A stretch of DNA of 45,132 bases, taken from NCBI GenBank assembly GCA_964424125.1, contig CAYRHS010000003.1:1-45132 (forward strand). The letters are read 5' to 3'. Numbering within the stretch: the first letter of the stretch is position 1; every line of letters starts with the position of its first letter. The translations under genes and the position numbers were made by a program. The stretch comes from CAYRHS01 sp964424125. Its GTDB lineage: Bacteria; Actinomycetota; Acidimicrobiia; IMCC26256; JAOSJL01. Shown here piece after piece: positions 30,831-39,643 of the stretch. The notes beneath the pieces were generated by a model. It was not told the DNA's origin, did not search any database, and worked only from the letters and a program-made list of their open reading frames with translations.

Positions 30831-31928
30831 GTGCAGCCAAGCGACCGTCGCCGGACATCACCCTCTCGGCGGTTCGCATTTCCCCGCAGGCCGTTCCTTT
30901 CGTCGCTCCGGATCGTCGCTCTGATCGCCGCGATCTCGCTCGGCGCGGCGGCATGTACGGATGGTGACACCGGGGACGTGTCGGAATCGTCCGATCCGCC
31001 CGATGCCGTCGTCCCGCTGATCCAGCTCCTGGAGTCCGGTGCCACCACGACGTACCAGGCCGCGTACCAGGTCGAGCATCCTGAGGTGACGCCGGAGTCG
31101 TCGGGCACGACCGTGGAGGAGATCGCCCTCGACACCAAGGAGCTGGGAATCGAGACCGAGGACGCCGACCTCGTCGTCTCCCACGAGCCCGACCAGGTCC
31201 GTGTCGACTTCGTCCGCCTGGACAGCACCACGGCGCTCCTCGACGTCGAGGGCGGCCAGTTCTCCTGCGACACCGGATCCGTGCAGCCGCAATGCGAGGA
31301 GGTCGCGCCCGAGGAGCTCGACCAGGAGTCCCGGCCGGTCGCGGCATTCCTCCCCGAGCGAGCCGCGACGATCCTCTCCGAGGAACAGGACTGGCGGGGC
31401 GCGAAGATCCAGCGCGCCGCGCTCGAGGAAGACATCGGGGGACAGCCCTCCGACTGCGTACATGTCGAGGGCGTTCCCCCCGCACTGCTCGGCGACACGG
31501 ATGTCGACGTGTGGGATCTGTGCGTGACCGTCGACGGTTCGCTCTCGCGGTTCGACGCGGGCGACAACAAAGCGGAGCTCGTCGAGTACCGATCCGGCGT
31601 GCCGAGCGATCTCCTGCTCGTGCCCGAGCAGCCCGACCGCAGCGAGGATCCCGTTCTCGCGGTGGCCCAGGAGATCGACGAGCGGATCCGCTCGCGCGCG
31701 TCGCTCGAGGGCGAGAGCCAGAACCCTCGCCGGATCCGGTACGTCGAGCAGGTCGAAGCGGTGAACCTGGCCGTCGCGCTCGAGCCGTCGACGGACTTCG
31801 AGAACGACGGCCAGCTGACCGTCGTCACCGGCCGAGGTCAGGCGTGCCTGGTCGTCGCCGCGAGTGCCGACAGCCCTGGTGAGGTCAGCCGGGGGCCGTG
31901 CGTGCAGCCCCAGCCCGCCGGCGGCTGA
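30831..31928 (+). CDS. Secreted lipoprotein, unknown function
   Basis: A 365-residue lipoprotein. After a basic N-terminus and hydrophobic stretch (FLSSLRIVALIAAISLG) comes the lipobox LGAAAC, followed by an acidic linker (TDGDTGDVSESSD). The mature part is rich in acid residues and has paired Cys (FSCDTGSVQPQCEEV, and CVHVEG with DLCVTV), likely disulfides. The layout resembles actinobacterial lipoproteins of the LppX/LprG-like kind, but I cannot assign it. GTG 30831 follows AAGGAAG; codons before it carry the promoter region (TAACCT at 30760-30765). Divergent from msrB. Confidence 0.7.
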   Translation: MQPSDRRRTSPSRRFAFPRRPFLSSLRIVALIAAISLGAAACTDGDTGDVSESSDPPDAVVPLIQLLESGATTTYQAAYQVEHPEVTPESSGTTVEEIALDTKELGIETEDADLVVSHEPDQVRVDFVRLDSTTALLDVEGGQFSCDTGSVQPQCEEVAPEELDQESRPVAAFLPERAATILSEEQDWRGAKIQRAALEEDIGGQPSDCVHVEGVPPALLGDTDVDVWDLCVTVDGSLSRFDAGDNKAELVEYRSGVPSDLLLVPEQPDRSEDPVLAVAQEIDERIRSRASLEGESQNPRRIRYVEQVEAVNLAVALEPSTDFENDGQLTVVTGRGQACLVVAASADSPGEVSRGPCVQPQPAGG

Positions 31929-31952
31929 GCGTTCCGGAGCCCCCGCGGCCGC

Positions 31953-32483
31953 TCAGAAGAGCGTCGCCGTTCCCCGCAGCGCCGGGACCAGCCGGGCGAC
32001 CAGCGTGTCGATCTCCCGTGCACACGCCCGGTAGGTGTCGAGGTCGGCGCCGGCGGGGTCGGCCACGTCCTCCCAGGGCTCGAGGGGGACCGTCTCGAGC
32101 GCCAGCATCGAGACTCGCTCCCCGAGCGGGGCCGTGCTCGGTGGGAGGTCGCGACTGAGGCGACGCAACGTCGCGGTCCGCCGAGCACGCCTCGGGGCGT
32201 GGCGGCGCACGAACTGGACGTGCTCGCGCGCGAGGCCCACGACGACGTCGACCTCCGCGAGGGCCTCGTCCCGCAGCTGGGTCGAGCGATGTGTCACCAC
32301 CGGGACGCCGATCTCGCGCAGCGCCTGGCGAACGTGGCGCCCGGCGGGCATGCCCTCGACGACGTGGGTCCCGGCCGAGCACACCGTGATCTCCGGCGCG
32401 TAGCGGCCGAGCAGTGCCGAGGCCATGACGGAGCGGGCGGCGTTCCCCGTGCAGACGAAGAGAATCCGGGTCGGGCGGTGCAT
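31953..32483 (-). CDS. Low-molecular-weight protein tyrosine phosphatase
   Basis: A 176-residue LMW phosphatase. The P-loop ILFVCTGNAARSVM (Cys11, Arg17, C-X5-R-S) is at the N-terminus, as required, and the general-acid Asp is in the DPAG of WEDVADPAGADLDTY. The middle has the family segment VCSAGTHVVEGMPAGRHVRQALRE. Such enzymes act on tyrosine-phosphorylated wall or polysaccharide kinases, or on arsenate; CTGNAARS is the phosphatase form. ATG 32483 was chosen directly before the P-loop strand. It is divergent from pepF, with 35 bp between starts. Confidence 0.9.
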   Translation of the reverse strand: MHRPTRILFVCTGNAARSVMASALLGRYAPEITVCSAGTHVVEGMPAGRHVRQALREIGVPVVTHRSTQLRDEALAEVDVVVGLAREHVQFVRRHAPRRARRTATLRRLSRDLPPSTAPLGERVSMLALETVPLEPWEDVADPAGADLDTYRACAREIDTLVARLVPALRGTATLF

Positions 32484-32506
32484 GGTGACCGGTGGAGGCT
32501 GCCACG

Positions 32507-32512
32507 TAGGCT
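32507..32512 (+). promoter_or_regulatory. -10 element TAGGCT giving a leaderless pepF transcript
   Basis: TAGGCT, 6 nt (CGGTCC) and the pepF ATG. This is the same hexamer and nearly the same spacing as at dapC. No Shine-Dalgarno sequence. Inference. Confidence 0.5.
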
Positions 32513-32518
32513 CGGTCC

Positions 32519-34321
32519 ATGGCCACCACCGAGCTCTCCGACGACCAACGCGCGACCGACGTCGCCTGGGACCTCGACCCCCTGGTCGACGGGCGCGAAG
32601 CGGCCGGCGTCGAGACACTCCTCGACGACGCCGACCGGCTGGCCGCGTTGCTCGCCCGGTCCAAGGGCACCGTCGCCGGCATGGACGCCGCCGCGCTCGC
32701 CTCGTTCATGACCGCGATGGGGGAGCTCGAGGAGCTCGTCGGGCGCGCCGGTTCCTACGCCAGCCTCGCCTACAGCGTCGACACGACCGATCCCGCCGCG
32801 GGCGCCTTGCTCCAGCAGGTGGAGGAGCGGGGCACCGCGATCCACAACCAGCTCGTGTTCTTCGAGCTCGAATGGGCCGAGTTGCCCGACAAACGTGTCG
32901 ACGAGCTCCTCGCCGACGAGCGCCTCGCGTTCTGCCGGCACCACCTCCGCACGGCCCGCCGCTACCGGCCGCATCTCCTCAGCGAGCCCGAGGAGATCGT
33001 GATGGCGGAGAAGGCGGTCACGGGCCGCAGCGCCTGGGCGCGGCTCTTCGACGAGCTCACGTCGGCGATCGCGGTCGACCTCGACAGCCAACAGGTCTCG
33101 CTCGAGGAAGGTCTGTCGCGTCTCGCCGCTCCCGATCGCGAAGTACGCCGCCGGGCCGCCGAGGCGGTGACCGCGGGTCTCGCTCCCGGACTGCGCACCC
33201 GCGCGTTCGTCTACAACACGCTCCTCGCGGACAAGGCGACCGACGATCGGTTGCGCAAGTTCGGTTCGTGGATCGGCAGCCGCAACCTCGCGAACGAGGC
33301 GAGCGACGAGTCGGTCGAAGCGCTCGTCGCGGCCGTGCGGCGCCGCTACGACATTCCGCAACGCTGGTACCTGCTGAAGGCCCGGCTGCTGGGCCTCGAT
33401 CGCCTCGCCGACTACGACCGGATGGCGTCGGTGGCGAGCGAGGACGCGACGTTCGGTTGGTCCGAGGCCCGAGGCCTCGTCCTCGACTCGTACGAGTCCT
33501 TCTCGGACGAGATGGCCGACGTCGCCCGTCGCTTCTTCGACGAGCGCTGGATCGACGCGCCGGTGCGCCCGGGGAAGCGACCGGGCGCCTTCTGCGCTTA
33601 TACGGTCCCGTCGCAGCATCCCTACGTGCTCTTGAACTGGACGGCTCGTCGGCGCGACGTGCTCACGTTGGCTCACGAGCTCGGCCACGGCGTGCATGCC
33701 TACCTGGCGCGGCCGCAGGGGGTCTTCCACCAGTCCACTCCGCTCACTCTCGCCGAGACCGCGTCGGTGTTCGGCGAGACGGTGACCTTCGGTCGGCTCC
33801 TCGAGCGCACCGAGGACCCCAACGCGCGGCTCGCTCTCCTGGCGGAGAGCCTCGAGGGGCAGATCGCGACCGTCTTCCGGCAGATCGCGATGAACCGATT
33901 CGAGGACGCGGCCCACACCGTCCGACGCGAGGAAGGTGAGCTCAGCACCGACCGGTTCGCGGAGCTGTGGACCGACACGCAGCGAGAGATGTTGGGCGAC
34001 ACGGTGGAGATCACCGACGGCTACCGCACCTGGTGGTCCTACATCCCGCACTTCATCGGTACCCCGGGCTACGTGTACGCGTACGCGTACGGGCAGCTCT
34101 TGGCGCTCGCCGTGTACCGGCGTTACGAGACCGAGGGCGACGCGTTCGTCCCCCGGTACCTGGAGCTGCTGGCTGCCGGTGGCTCGCGCAGCCCCGAGGA
34201 GCTGGGGAGCATCGTCGGGGTCGACCTGGCCGACCCGGGGTTCTGGGACGGCGGGCTGGAGGTCGTGGACCGGCAGCTCGAGGCGGCCGAAGAGGCCGCA
34301 CGCCTCGCCGGGCGCTCGTAG
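32519..34321 (+). CDS. pepF: M3 family oligoendopeptidase (PepF type)
   Basis: A 600-residue cytoplasmic zinc metallopeptidase that cuts short peptides. The catalytic motif HELGH is at 386-390 in TLAHELGHGVHAYLA, and the third ligand Glu is in TLAETASVFGE. The flanking blocks are FCAYTVPSQHPYVLLNW upstream, and TWWSYIPHFIGTPGYVYAYAYGQLLAL near the C-terminus, which carries the substrate-binding His/Tyr. The N-terminal helical domain (about 15-200) is the usual PepF lobe. Length is normal. The ATG follows a -10 box by 6 nt. With the Opp importer nearby it could digest imported peptides, an inference. Confidence 0.94.
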   Translation: MATTELSDDQRATDVAWDLDPLVDGREAAGVETLLDDADRLAALLARSKGTVAGMDAAALASFMTAMGELEELVGRAGSYASLAYSVDTTDPAAGALLQQVEERGTAIHNQLVFFELEWAELPDKRVDELLADERLAFCRHHLRTARRYRPHLLSEPEEIVMAEKAVTGRSAWARLFDELTSAIAVDLDSQQVSLEEGLSRLAAPDREVRRRAAEAVTAGLAPGLRTRAFVYNTLLADKATDDRLRKFGSWIGSRNLANEASDESVEALVAAVRRRYDIPQRWYLLKARLLGLDRLADYDRMASVASEDATFGWSEARGLVLDSYESFSDEMADVARRFFDERWIDAPVRPGKRPGAFCAYTVPSQHPYVLLNWTARRRDVLTLAHELGHGVHAYLARPQGVFHQSTPLTLAETASVFGETVTFGRLLERTEDPNARLALLAESLEGQIATVFRQIAMNRFEDAAHTVRREEGELSTDRFAELWTDTQREMLGDTVEITDGYRTWWSYIPHFIGTPGYVYAYAYGQLLALAVYRRYETEGDAFVPRYLELLAAGGSRSPEELGSIVGVDLADPGFWDGGLEVVDRQLEAAEEAARLAGRS

Positions 34322-34343
34322 CGGCGAGGCGGAGCCCGTAGAC

Positions 34344-35210
34344 GTGGTCGAGAACTGGGAACGCCGGGGCCGGCACCGCTCCTTTCACGGCCACGACGTG
34401 TTCGTGATGGATGTGGCGGCCGAGCGCGACGAACACGAGCCCGTGTTCGTGCTGCACGGCTTCCCGTCGTGCTCCTTCGACTGGCGTCATGTGCTCCCCG
34501 TGCTGCGCGCCCGTCGACGGGTGGTGCTCTTCGACTTCCTCGGCCACGGTCTGTCGGCCAAGCCCGACCAGCCCTACTCGCTGTTCGAGCAGGCGGACCT
34601 CGCGGTCGCGGTCGCCGAGGAGCTCGGGCTCCGGGCCTTCGCCCTCGTGACCCACGACATGGGTGACTCGGTCGGCGGTGAGCTGCTCGCGCGTGACCTC
34701 GACGGGCGGCTGCCGTTCGAGGTCACGCGGCGTGTGCTGGCGAACGGCAGCATCTACATCGACCGCGCGCGGCTCTCGGACGGTCAGCAGTTCCTGCTCG
34801 CGCTGCCGGACGAACGGCTCGACCCGGCCGACGACCCGGGTGAGGAGGTCTTCCGGCAGGGCTGGGGCGCCACGTTCGGGCCCGACACGCCCGCTCCCGA
34901 CGAGGAGCTCGCCGCGCAATGGAAGCTGCTCGCCCGCGACGGCGGGCAGCTGGTCCTGCCGCGGATCATTCGCTATATCGAGGAGCGCAGGCTCCACGAA
35001 CGCCGCTGGACCGGGGCGATCGAGCGCCATCCCTCACCGCTCACGATCGTCTGGGGGGACTCGGATCCGATCGCCGTCTTCGAGATGGCGGAGCACCTCA
35101 GCGGCGTCCGTCCGGATGCCGAGCTCGTGCGCCTCGGGCGAGTCGGGCACTATCCGATGATCGAGGCGCCCGACGCCTTCGCCGGTGCAGTTCTCGACGC
35201 GCTCGATTGA
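34344..35210 (+). CDS. Alpha/beta hydrolase with Asp nucleophile (haloalkane dehalogenase/epoxide hydrolase-like)
   Basis: A 288-residue alpha/beta hydrolase. The strand FVLHGFPSCSFDW has the HGFP oxyanion motif, and the nucleophile elbow THDMGDSVG carries Asp105, not Ser. This is as in haloalkane dehalogenases and epoxide hydrolases. The acid is in IVWGDSDPIAV and the His in GRVGHYPMIEAPDAF. The substrate is unknown, and I would not call it a dehalogenase without halide-binding residues. GTG 34344 was chosen; codons before it overlap pepF. It starts 22 bp after pepF and may share its transcript. Confidence 0.82.
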   Translation: MVENWERRGRHRSFHGHDVFVMDVAAERDEHEPVFVLHGFPSCSFDWRHVLPVLRARRRVVLFDFLGHGLSAKPDQPYSLFEQADLAVAVAEELGLRAFALVTHDMGDSVGGELLARDLDGRLPFEVTRRVLANGSIYIDRARLSDGQQFLLALPDERLDPADDPGEEVFRQGWGATFGPDTPAPDEELAAQWKLLARDGGQLVLPRIIRYIEERRLHERRWTGAIERHPSPLTIVWGDSDPIAVFEMAEHLSGVRPDAELVRLGRVGHYPMIEAPDAFAGAVLDALD

Positions 35211-35257
35211 GTACGCCCGGGCGTGTCGCCTGACTCGACCGGATTGACTCGGTCCGG

Positions 35258-35263
35258 TACAAC
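35258..35263 (+). promoter_or_regulatory. -10 element TACAAC before the lipase gene
   Basis: TACAAC ends 6 nt before the ATG, again the leaderless spacing. A TTGACT at 35244-35249 is too close (8 bp) to act as its -35. Confidence 0.4.
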
Positions 35264-35269
35264 GGCGCG

Positions 35270-36475
35270 ATGCCCCACCGACTGATCGCGTTGGTCATCG
35301 CGGTGCTCCTGGGGGCGGCAGCATGCTCGTCGGGAGCGAGCTCGAGTCCCGACGTCGAGCGCGCGTCGTCGACGGCGAACCCACCCGCGCCGGACGGCGA
35401 CGTCTACCTACCTCCCGACCCGCTGCCCGCGGGTGCGCCCGGCGACCTGATCTGGGCCGAGGAGATCGAAGCGCTCCCCGAGGCCCGCGCCTGGCGGGTC
35501 CTGTACCACTCCGAGAGCCTCGACGGCGAGGACATCGCGGTGTCGGGCGTCGTCGTCGCGCCGGACGAGCCTGCGCCCGAGGATGGACGGCCCGTCGTGA
35601 CCTGGGCGCACGGGACCACGGGCATCGCGGACGCGTGCGCGCCGTCGAAGCACGAGTCGGTCGCGGACGTCGTCCCGTCGTTGCGGGAGCTGCTGGACGC
35701 GGGCTATGTCGTCGCCACCACCGACTACGAAGGGCTCGGCACGCCGGGAGTCCATCCCTTCCTCGTCGGCGTGAGCGAGGGCCGAGGCGTGCTCGACGCG
35801 GCGCGTGCCGCGGCCTCGATCGAGGACACCGGCGCAAGCAACCGCGTGGCCGTTTGGGGCCACTCGCAAGGAGGTCACGCGGCGCTCTTCGCGGGCCAGA
35901 TCGCTCCCGAGTACGCACCCGATCTCGACCTCGTGGGCGTCGCCGCCGGCGCGCCGGTGGGCAACCTGGCGCTCCTGTGGAAGGTGACGTGGAAGGTCCC
36001 TGACTTCGTGGGCTTCGTCGTGCTCGGCGGCTACGGGTTCGCCGCCGCGTACCCCGACGCCGACCCCGGGGACCTGCTCACCCGCGATGCGAGCGAGGAC
36101 GCGTCGGCGGTCGAGGAGCTCTGCATCGGCGAGTTGCTCGACGCGTTCGACCGGCCTGTCGACCAGGTGATCGCCCGCAGCCCGCTCGACGTCGCCCCCT
36201 GGCCCGAGCTCCTCGACGAGAACACGCCCGGCGCTGTCGCGACCGAGGCGCCGCTGTTCGTGTTCCAGGGCTCCGAGGACACGCTCGTTCCGGAGGCGAT
36301 CACCGAGGAGTGGTACGGGCGGGTGTGCGGTCTGGGCTCGAAGGTCGAGCTCGCCGTCTACCAGGGCGCCGACCACCGGAGCGTGATGGACGACGCTCGC
36401 TCCGACACCCTCTCGTGGATCGCCGATCGGTTCGCGGGTGTCGCTCCTGCGCCGGAGTGCGTGACCCGGAGCTAG
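35270..36475 (+). CDS. Secretory lipase-type lipoprotein
   Basis: A 401-residue exported lipoprotein with a short signal peptide and lipobox LGAAAC (Cys19), then a Ser/Pro-rich linker. The hydrolase domain belongs to the LIP (secretory lipase) family. It has TWAHGTTGIADACAPSK, TTDYEGLGTPGVHPFL, the elbow VWGHSQGGHAAL with Ser199, Asp in FQGSEDTLVP and His in YQGADHRSVM. It should split esters of fatty acids outside the membrane. The stop shares the four bases CTAG with the convergent importer ATPase gene. ATG start, 6 nt after a -10 box. Confidence 0.87.
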   Translation: MPHRLIALVIAVLLGAAACSSGASSSPDVERASSTANPPAPDGDVYLPPDPLPAGAPGDLIWAEEIEALPEARAWRVLYHSESLDGEDIAVSGVVVAPDEPAPEDGRPVVTWAHGTTGIADACAPSKHESVADVVPSLRELLDAGYVVATTDYEGLGTPGVHPFLVGVSEGRGVLDAARAAASIEDTGASNRVAVWGHSQGGHAALFAGQIAPEYAPDLDLVGVAAGAPVGNLALLWKVTWKVPDFVGFVVLGGYGFAAAYPDADPGDLLTRDASEDASAVEELCIGELLDAFDRPVDQVIARSPLDVAPWPELLDENTPGAVATEAPLFVFQGSEDTLVPEAITEEWYGRVCGLGSKVELAVYQGADHRSVMDDARSDTLSWIADRFAGVAPAPECVTRS

Positions 36476-37569
36476 GCGGGCCCGTCCCACGCGCCGGCCG
36501 GTGCCGGGTCCTGGAAGACGCGATGGGTGAGGCCGTGCTCCGCTCGCGCGGCGGTGAGGCGGTCGGCCTCGCCGGCCTCGAGCGGGAAGTGACAGGCCAC
36601 GAAGTGCGACGGCGCGATCTCCCGGATCTCGGGCTCCTCACGAGTGCAGCGCTCCTGGGCCTTCGGGCAGCGCGTGCGGAACCGACAGCCGCTCGGGGGC
36701 GCGACCGGCGAGGGGATCTCGGTGCCGAACTCCTCCACGCGTCCCGTGTGCAGCTCGGGATCGGGGACCGGGATCGCGGTGAGAAGCGCGGCGGTGTACG
36801 GATGGGTCGGTGACTCGTAGAGCGTGTCCGCCGTCGCGATCTCGCAGAGCTTGCCCAGGTACATCACCGCGACTCGGTCACTCACGTTCTTGACGACCGC
36901 GAGGTCGTGCGCGATGAAGACCAGGGTCAGCCCATAGCGCTGCTTCATGTCCTCGAGCAGGTTGAGGATCTGGGCCTGCACCGACACGTCGAGCGCCGAG
37001 ACCGGCTCGTCGCAGATGATGAGCTTCGGGTCGAGGACGAGCGCGCGCGCGATCGAGATGCGCTGGCATTGGCCACCCGAGAACTCGTGCGGCCGACGAC
37101 GCATGGACGCATCGGGATCGAGCCCCACCGTCTCCAGGAGGTCCCGAACCCTCGCCTCGCGCTCCGAGGCATTCCCGTTCCCCCAGACCCGCATGGGCTC
37201 GCCGACGATGTCGCCGACGCGACGACGCGGGTTCAACGACGAGATGGGGTCCTGGAAGATCATCTGGAGCCGCGGCCGGACCCGGCGCAGCGACTCGCCC
37301 GAGAGCTCGGTGAGCTCGTCGCCTTCGAAGCGCACCCGGCCCGCGGTGGGCGGAGGGAGCTGCAGGATCGCCCGGCCGGTCGTGGACTTCCCGCAGCCCG
37401 ACTCGCCCACGAGCCCGAGGGTCTCGCCCGGGAGCACGTCGAAGCTCACGTCGGAGACGGCGTGGACGCTCAGGCCGGTCCGCCCCACCGGGAACTCGAC
37501 GACGAGGTGCTCGACGCGCAGCAGCGCCTCTTCGTCCGGGCGGAGGTGCGCGGTCCCGCTCCCGGCCAT
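36472..37569 (-). CDS. Peptide ABC importer ATPase, OppF/DppF type
   Basis: A 365-residue ATPase, the second of a heterodimer driving peptide import. Walker A is LVGESGCGKSTTGRAIL, the Q-loop is MIFQDPISSLNPR, and the signature is EFSGGQCQRISIARAL (the usual SGGQRQR reads SGGQCQR). Walker B is LIICDEPVSALD and the H-loop is FIAHDLAVVK. The C-terminal oligopeptide segment has the cysteine cluster GCRFRTRCPKAQERC plus a later CHF, which can hold an Fe-S cluster in DppD/OppD relatives. The ATG shares a base with the OppD stop (TGATG). Last gene of the importer operon. Confidence 0.95.
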   Translation of the reverse strand: MAGSGTAHLRPDEEALLRVEHLVVEFPVGRTGLSVHAVSDVSFDVLPGETLGLVGESGCGKSTTGRAILQLPPPTAGRVRFEGDELTELSGESLRRVRPRLQMIFQDPISSLNPRRRVGDIVGEPMRVWGNGNASEREARVRDLLETVGLDPDASMRRRPHEFSGGQCQRISIARALVLDPKLIICDEPVSALDVSVQAQILNLLEDMKQRYGLTLVFIAHDLAVVKNVSDRVAVMYLGKLCEIATADTLYESPTHPYTAALLTAIPVPDPELHTGRVEEFGTEIPSPVAPPSGCRFRTRCPKAQERCTREEPEIREIAPSHFVACHFPLEAGEADRLTAARAEHGLTHRVFQDPAPAGAWDGPA

Positions 37570-38672
37570 CAGTCGGCGCCTCCGGCCGGTGCCAGCCCCG
37601 CAGACCGATTCCGCTCTAGCGCCTCGCGCCCCTCGGGCGTGCCCACCGGGAACCAGCACCGGAACTTGTGGCCGGCGGTCGCGGCCGGCCGCAGCGGAGG
37701 CTCTTCCTCGCGGCAGCGGTCCTGCACGTAGGGGCAGCGCGGCGCGAAGCGGCACCCGGGAGGTGGGCTGACCAGGTCGGGTGGGCGGCCCCCGATGGCG
37801 TGCAAACGGGTGTGGCTCCGGTCGGCGATCCGGGGGATCGATCGCATCAGCGCCTCGGTGTAGGGCATGCGCATCTCGGCGAACAGCGTGCGGGTGGGCG
37901 CCCGCTCGACGATCCGGCCCGCGTACATCACCGCGATGTCGTCGGCACGCCCGGCGACGACACCGAGGTCGTGGGTGACGAGCACGATGGCCATGAATCG
38001 CTCGCGTTGCTGCTCGTCGAGGAGATCGAGGATCTGGGCCTGCACGGTCACGTCGAGCGCTGTCGTGGGTTCGTCGGCGAAGAGGAGCTTCGGCCCGCAT
38101 GCGAGCGCGATGGCGATCGTGACCCGCTGGCGCATCCCTCCCGAGAGCTGATGCGGGTACTCGCGCATCCGCTGCGCGGGCTCGGGGATCCCCACCGAGC
38201 GCAGGAGGTTGACGGCCGTCTCCGCCGCGTAGCTACGCGAGACGTCGAGATGGGTCCGTAGTGACTCGGTGATCTGGGCGCCGACGCGCATCACGGGGTT
38301 CAGTGACGTCATCGGGTCCTGGAAGACCATCGCCATCTGCGGACCCCAGAAGCCGCGGAGCTCCTTGGGGGACAGGGCCGTGAGGTCTTGGCCGTCGAAG
38401 CGCACGGTGCCGCGGCGTACGACGTTGTGGGCGGGGAGCAGGCCCATGATCGACCGGGAGAGCACAGTCTTGCCCGACCCCGATTCGCCCACGACGCCGA
38501 GCGTTCGTCCCCGTTCGAGGGTGAACGACACGCCGTCGACCGCGTGCACGGTGCCACGTTCGGTGCGGAACCAGGTCTTCAGACCCTCGACCTCCAGGAG
38601 CGCACCGGCCGGCGCCTGGTCGGGGAACCGATCGCCGGCAGGCTCCGCGAACGACGACGCCCCGGCGGTCAC
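37569..38672 (-). CDS. Peptide ABC importer ATPase, OppD/DppD type
   Basis: A 367-residue ATPase with Walker A VVGESGSGKTVLSRSIM, Q-loop VFQDPMTSLNP, signature QLSGGMRQRVTIAIALA, Walker B LLFADEPTTALD and H-loop THDLGVV. The C-terminal domain carries PPPGCRFAPRCPYVQDRC, the same Cys pattern as its partner. It starts with GTG in a GTGA overlap with the stop of the OppC-like gene. The first 25 residues are a low-complexity N-terminal extension (SSFAEPAGDRFPDQAPAG), so translation might also start further in. Confidence 0.95.
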   Translation of the reverse strand: MTAGASSFAEPAGDRFPDQAPAGALLEVEGLKTWFRTERGTVHAVDGVSFTLERGRTLGVVGESGSGKTVLSRSIMGLLPAHNVVRRGTVRFDGQDLTALSPKELRGFWGPQMAMVFQDPMTSLNPVMRVGAQITESLRTHLDVSRSYAAETAVNLLRSVGIPEPAQRMREYPHQLSGGMRQRVTIAIALACGPKLLFADEPTTALDVTVQAQILDLLDEQQRERFMAIVLVTHDLGVVAGRADDIAVMYAGRIVERAPTRTLFAEMRMPYTEALMRSIPRIADRSHTRLHAIGGRPPDLVSPPPGCRFAPRCPYVQDRCREEEPPLRPAATAGHKFRCWFPVGTPEGREALERNRSAGLAPAGGAD

Positions 38673-39643
38673 AGCCCCGCCTCTTTCACGTCGAAGAAAG
38701 CCCGGAGCTGGTCACCGGCGAGGTTGAGGCTCAGCACCGTGAGGAAGAGCGCGGCGCACGGAATGAACACGACCTGCGGCTCGTGCGCGATGTTGCGCGC
38801 GCCGTCCGCGATCATCTGCCCCCACGTGATCGACTCGGGATCGGCCACGCCGATCAGCGACAGCGACGCCTCGGCGACGATCACGATCGCGACGACGATG
38901 AGCGCGAAAGAAGCCATCGCAGGAAGGACGTTGGGGAGCACGTCCCGGCGCAGGATCCGGCCGCGGGGCGCGCCGAGTGCCCGCGACGCGAGCACGAACT
39001 CCCGCTGGGCGAAGACGAGCGTGTTGGCGCGCGCGATGCGGATGATGGGCCAGATGGCGATGATCCCGAGGATGAGCGCGATCTGGCTCACGCCGTTCCC
39101 CCAGAACGAGGCCAGCGCGATCGCGAGCACGATCGCCGGGAACGAGAGCATCACGTCGGTGGCCCAGAGGATCACTGCTTCGGTCTTGCCCCGGTAGTAG
39201 CCGGCCAGGAGGCCGCCGAGGCCGCCGAGGACGAGGCCGAAGAACGCGGCGCTGAACCCGATGATGAGCGGTACCCGTCCGCCGTGGAGGACGCGAGAGA
39301 GGAGATCGCGGCCGAGCTCGTCGGTTCCGAGCCAGTGGTTGGCGCTCGGGCCCGCGAACTGCGCGGTCGCGTCGGTCTCGTTCGGATCCGGGAGCGGCAG
39401 CCAGCTAGCGGTGAACACGAGCACGACGATGAGCAGGAACAACCCGGCCGCGATCCAGAATCCGATGCCCAACCGCCGCTTGACCGCGGTCTCGAGCTCC
39501 GTGTCGACGAGCTCCACGGACTCCACCGCGTCGGCGTAGACCTCGGCGGGCGCCTCGGCGAAGAGCTGGTCGCTCTCGTGCGGCTCCGTCAGTGCGGGGC
39601 CGGCCGGCGGCGCCGACTCGGGGTCAGGCGATAGCTCGGGCAT
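38669..39643 (-). CDS. Peptide ABC importer permease, OppC/DppC type
   Basis: A 324-residue permease. A long acidic N-terminal tail (about 1-55) precedes the first membrane helix (FWIAAGLFLLIVVLVFTASW). The OppC segment HWLGTDELGRDLLSRVLHGGRVPL and five further helices follow. The EAA loop that touches the ATPase is REFVLASRALGAPRGRILRRDVLPNVLP. ATG 39643 lies inside the end of the OppB-like gene (20-bp overlap), which fits translational coupling. The open frame beyond it is out-of-phase text of that gene. Confidence 0.94.
   Translation of the reverse strand: MPELSPDPESAPPAGPALTEPHESDQLFAEAPAEVYADAVESVELVDTELETAVKRRLGIGFWIAAGLFLLIVVLVFTASWLPLPDPNETDATAQFAGPSANHWLGTDELGRDLLSRVLHGGRVPLIIGFSAAFFGLVLGGLGGLLAGYYRGKTEAVILWATDVMLSFPAIVLAIALASFWGNGVSQIALILGIIAIWPIIRIARANTLVFAQREFVLASRALGAPRGRILRRDVLPNVLPAMASFALIVVAIVIVAEASLSLIGVADPESITWGQMIADGARNIAHEPQVVFIPCAALFLTVLSLNLAGDQLRAFFDVKEAGL

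Noticed and set aside
34066..34090. GTACGC tandem repeats in pepF
   Set aside because: They encode the conserved VYAYAYGQ segment of the family, so coding constraint explains them.
35244..35249. TTGACT as -35 of the lipase gene
   Set aside because: Only 8 bp separate it from the -10 box TACAAC, too short for sigma-70-type recognition.
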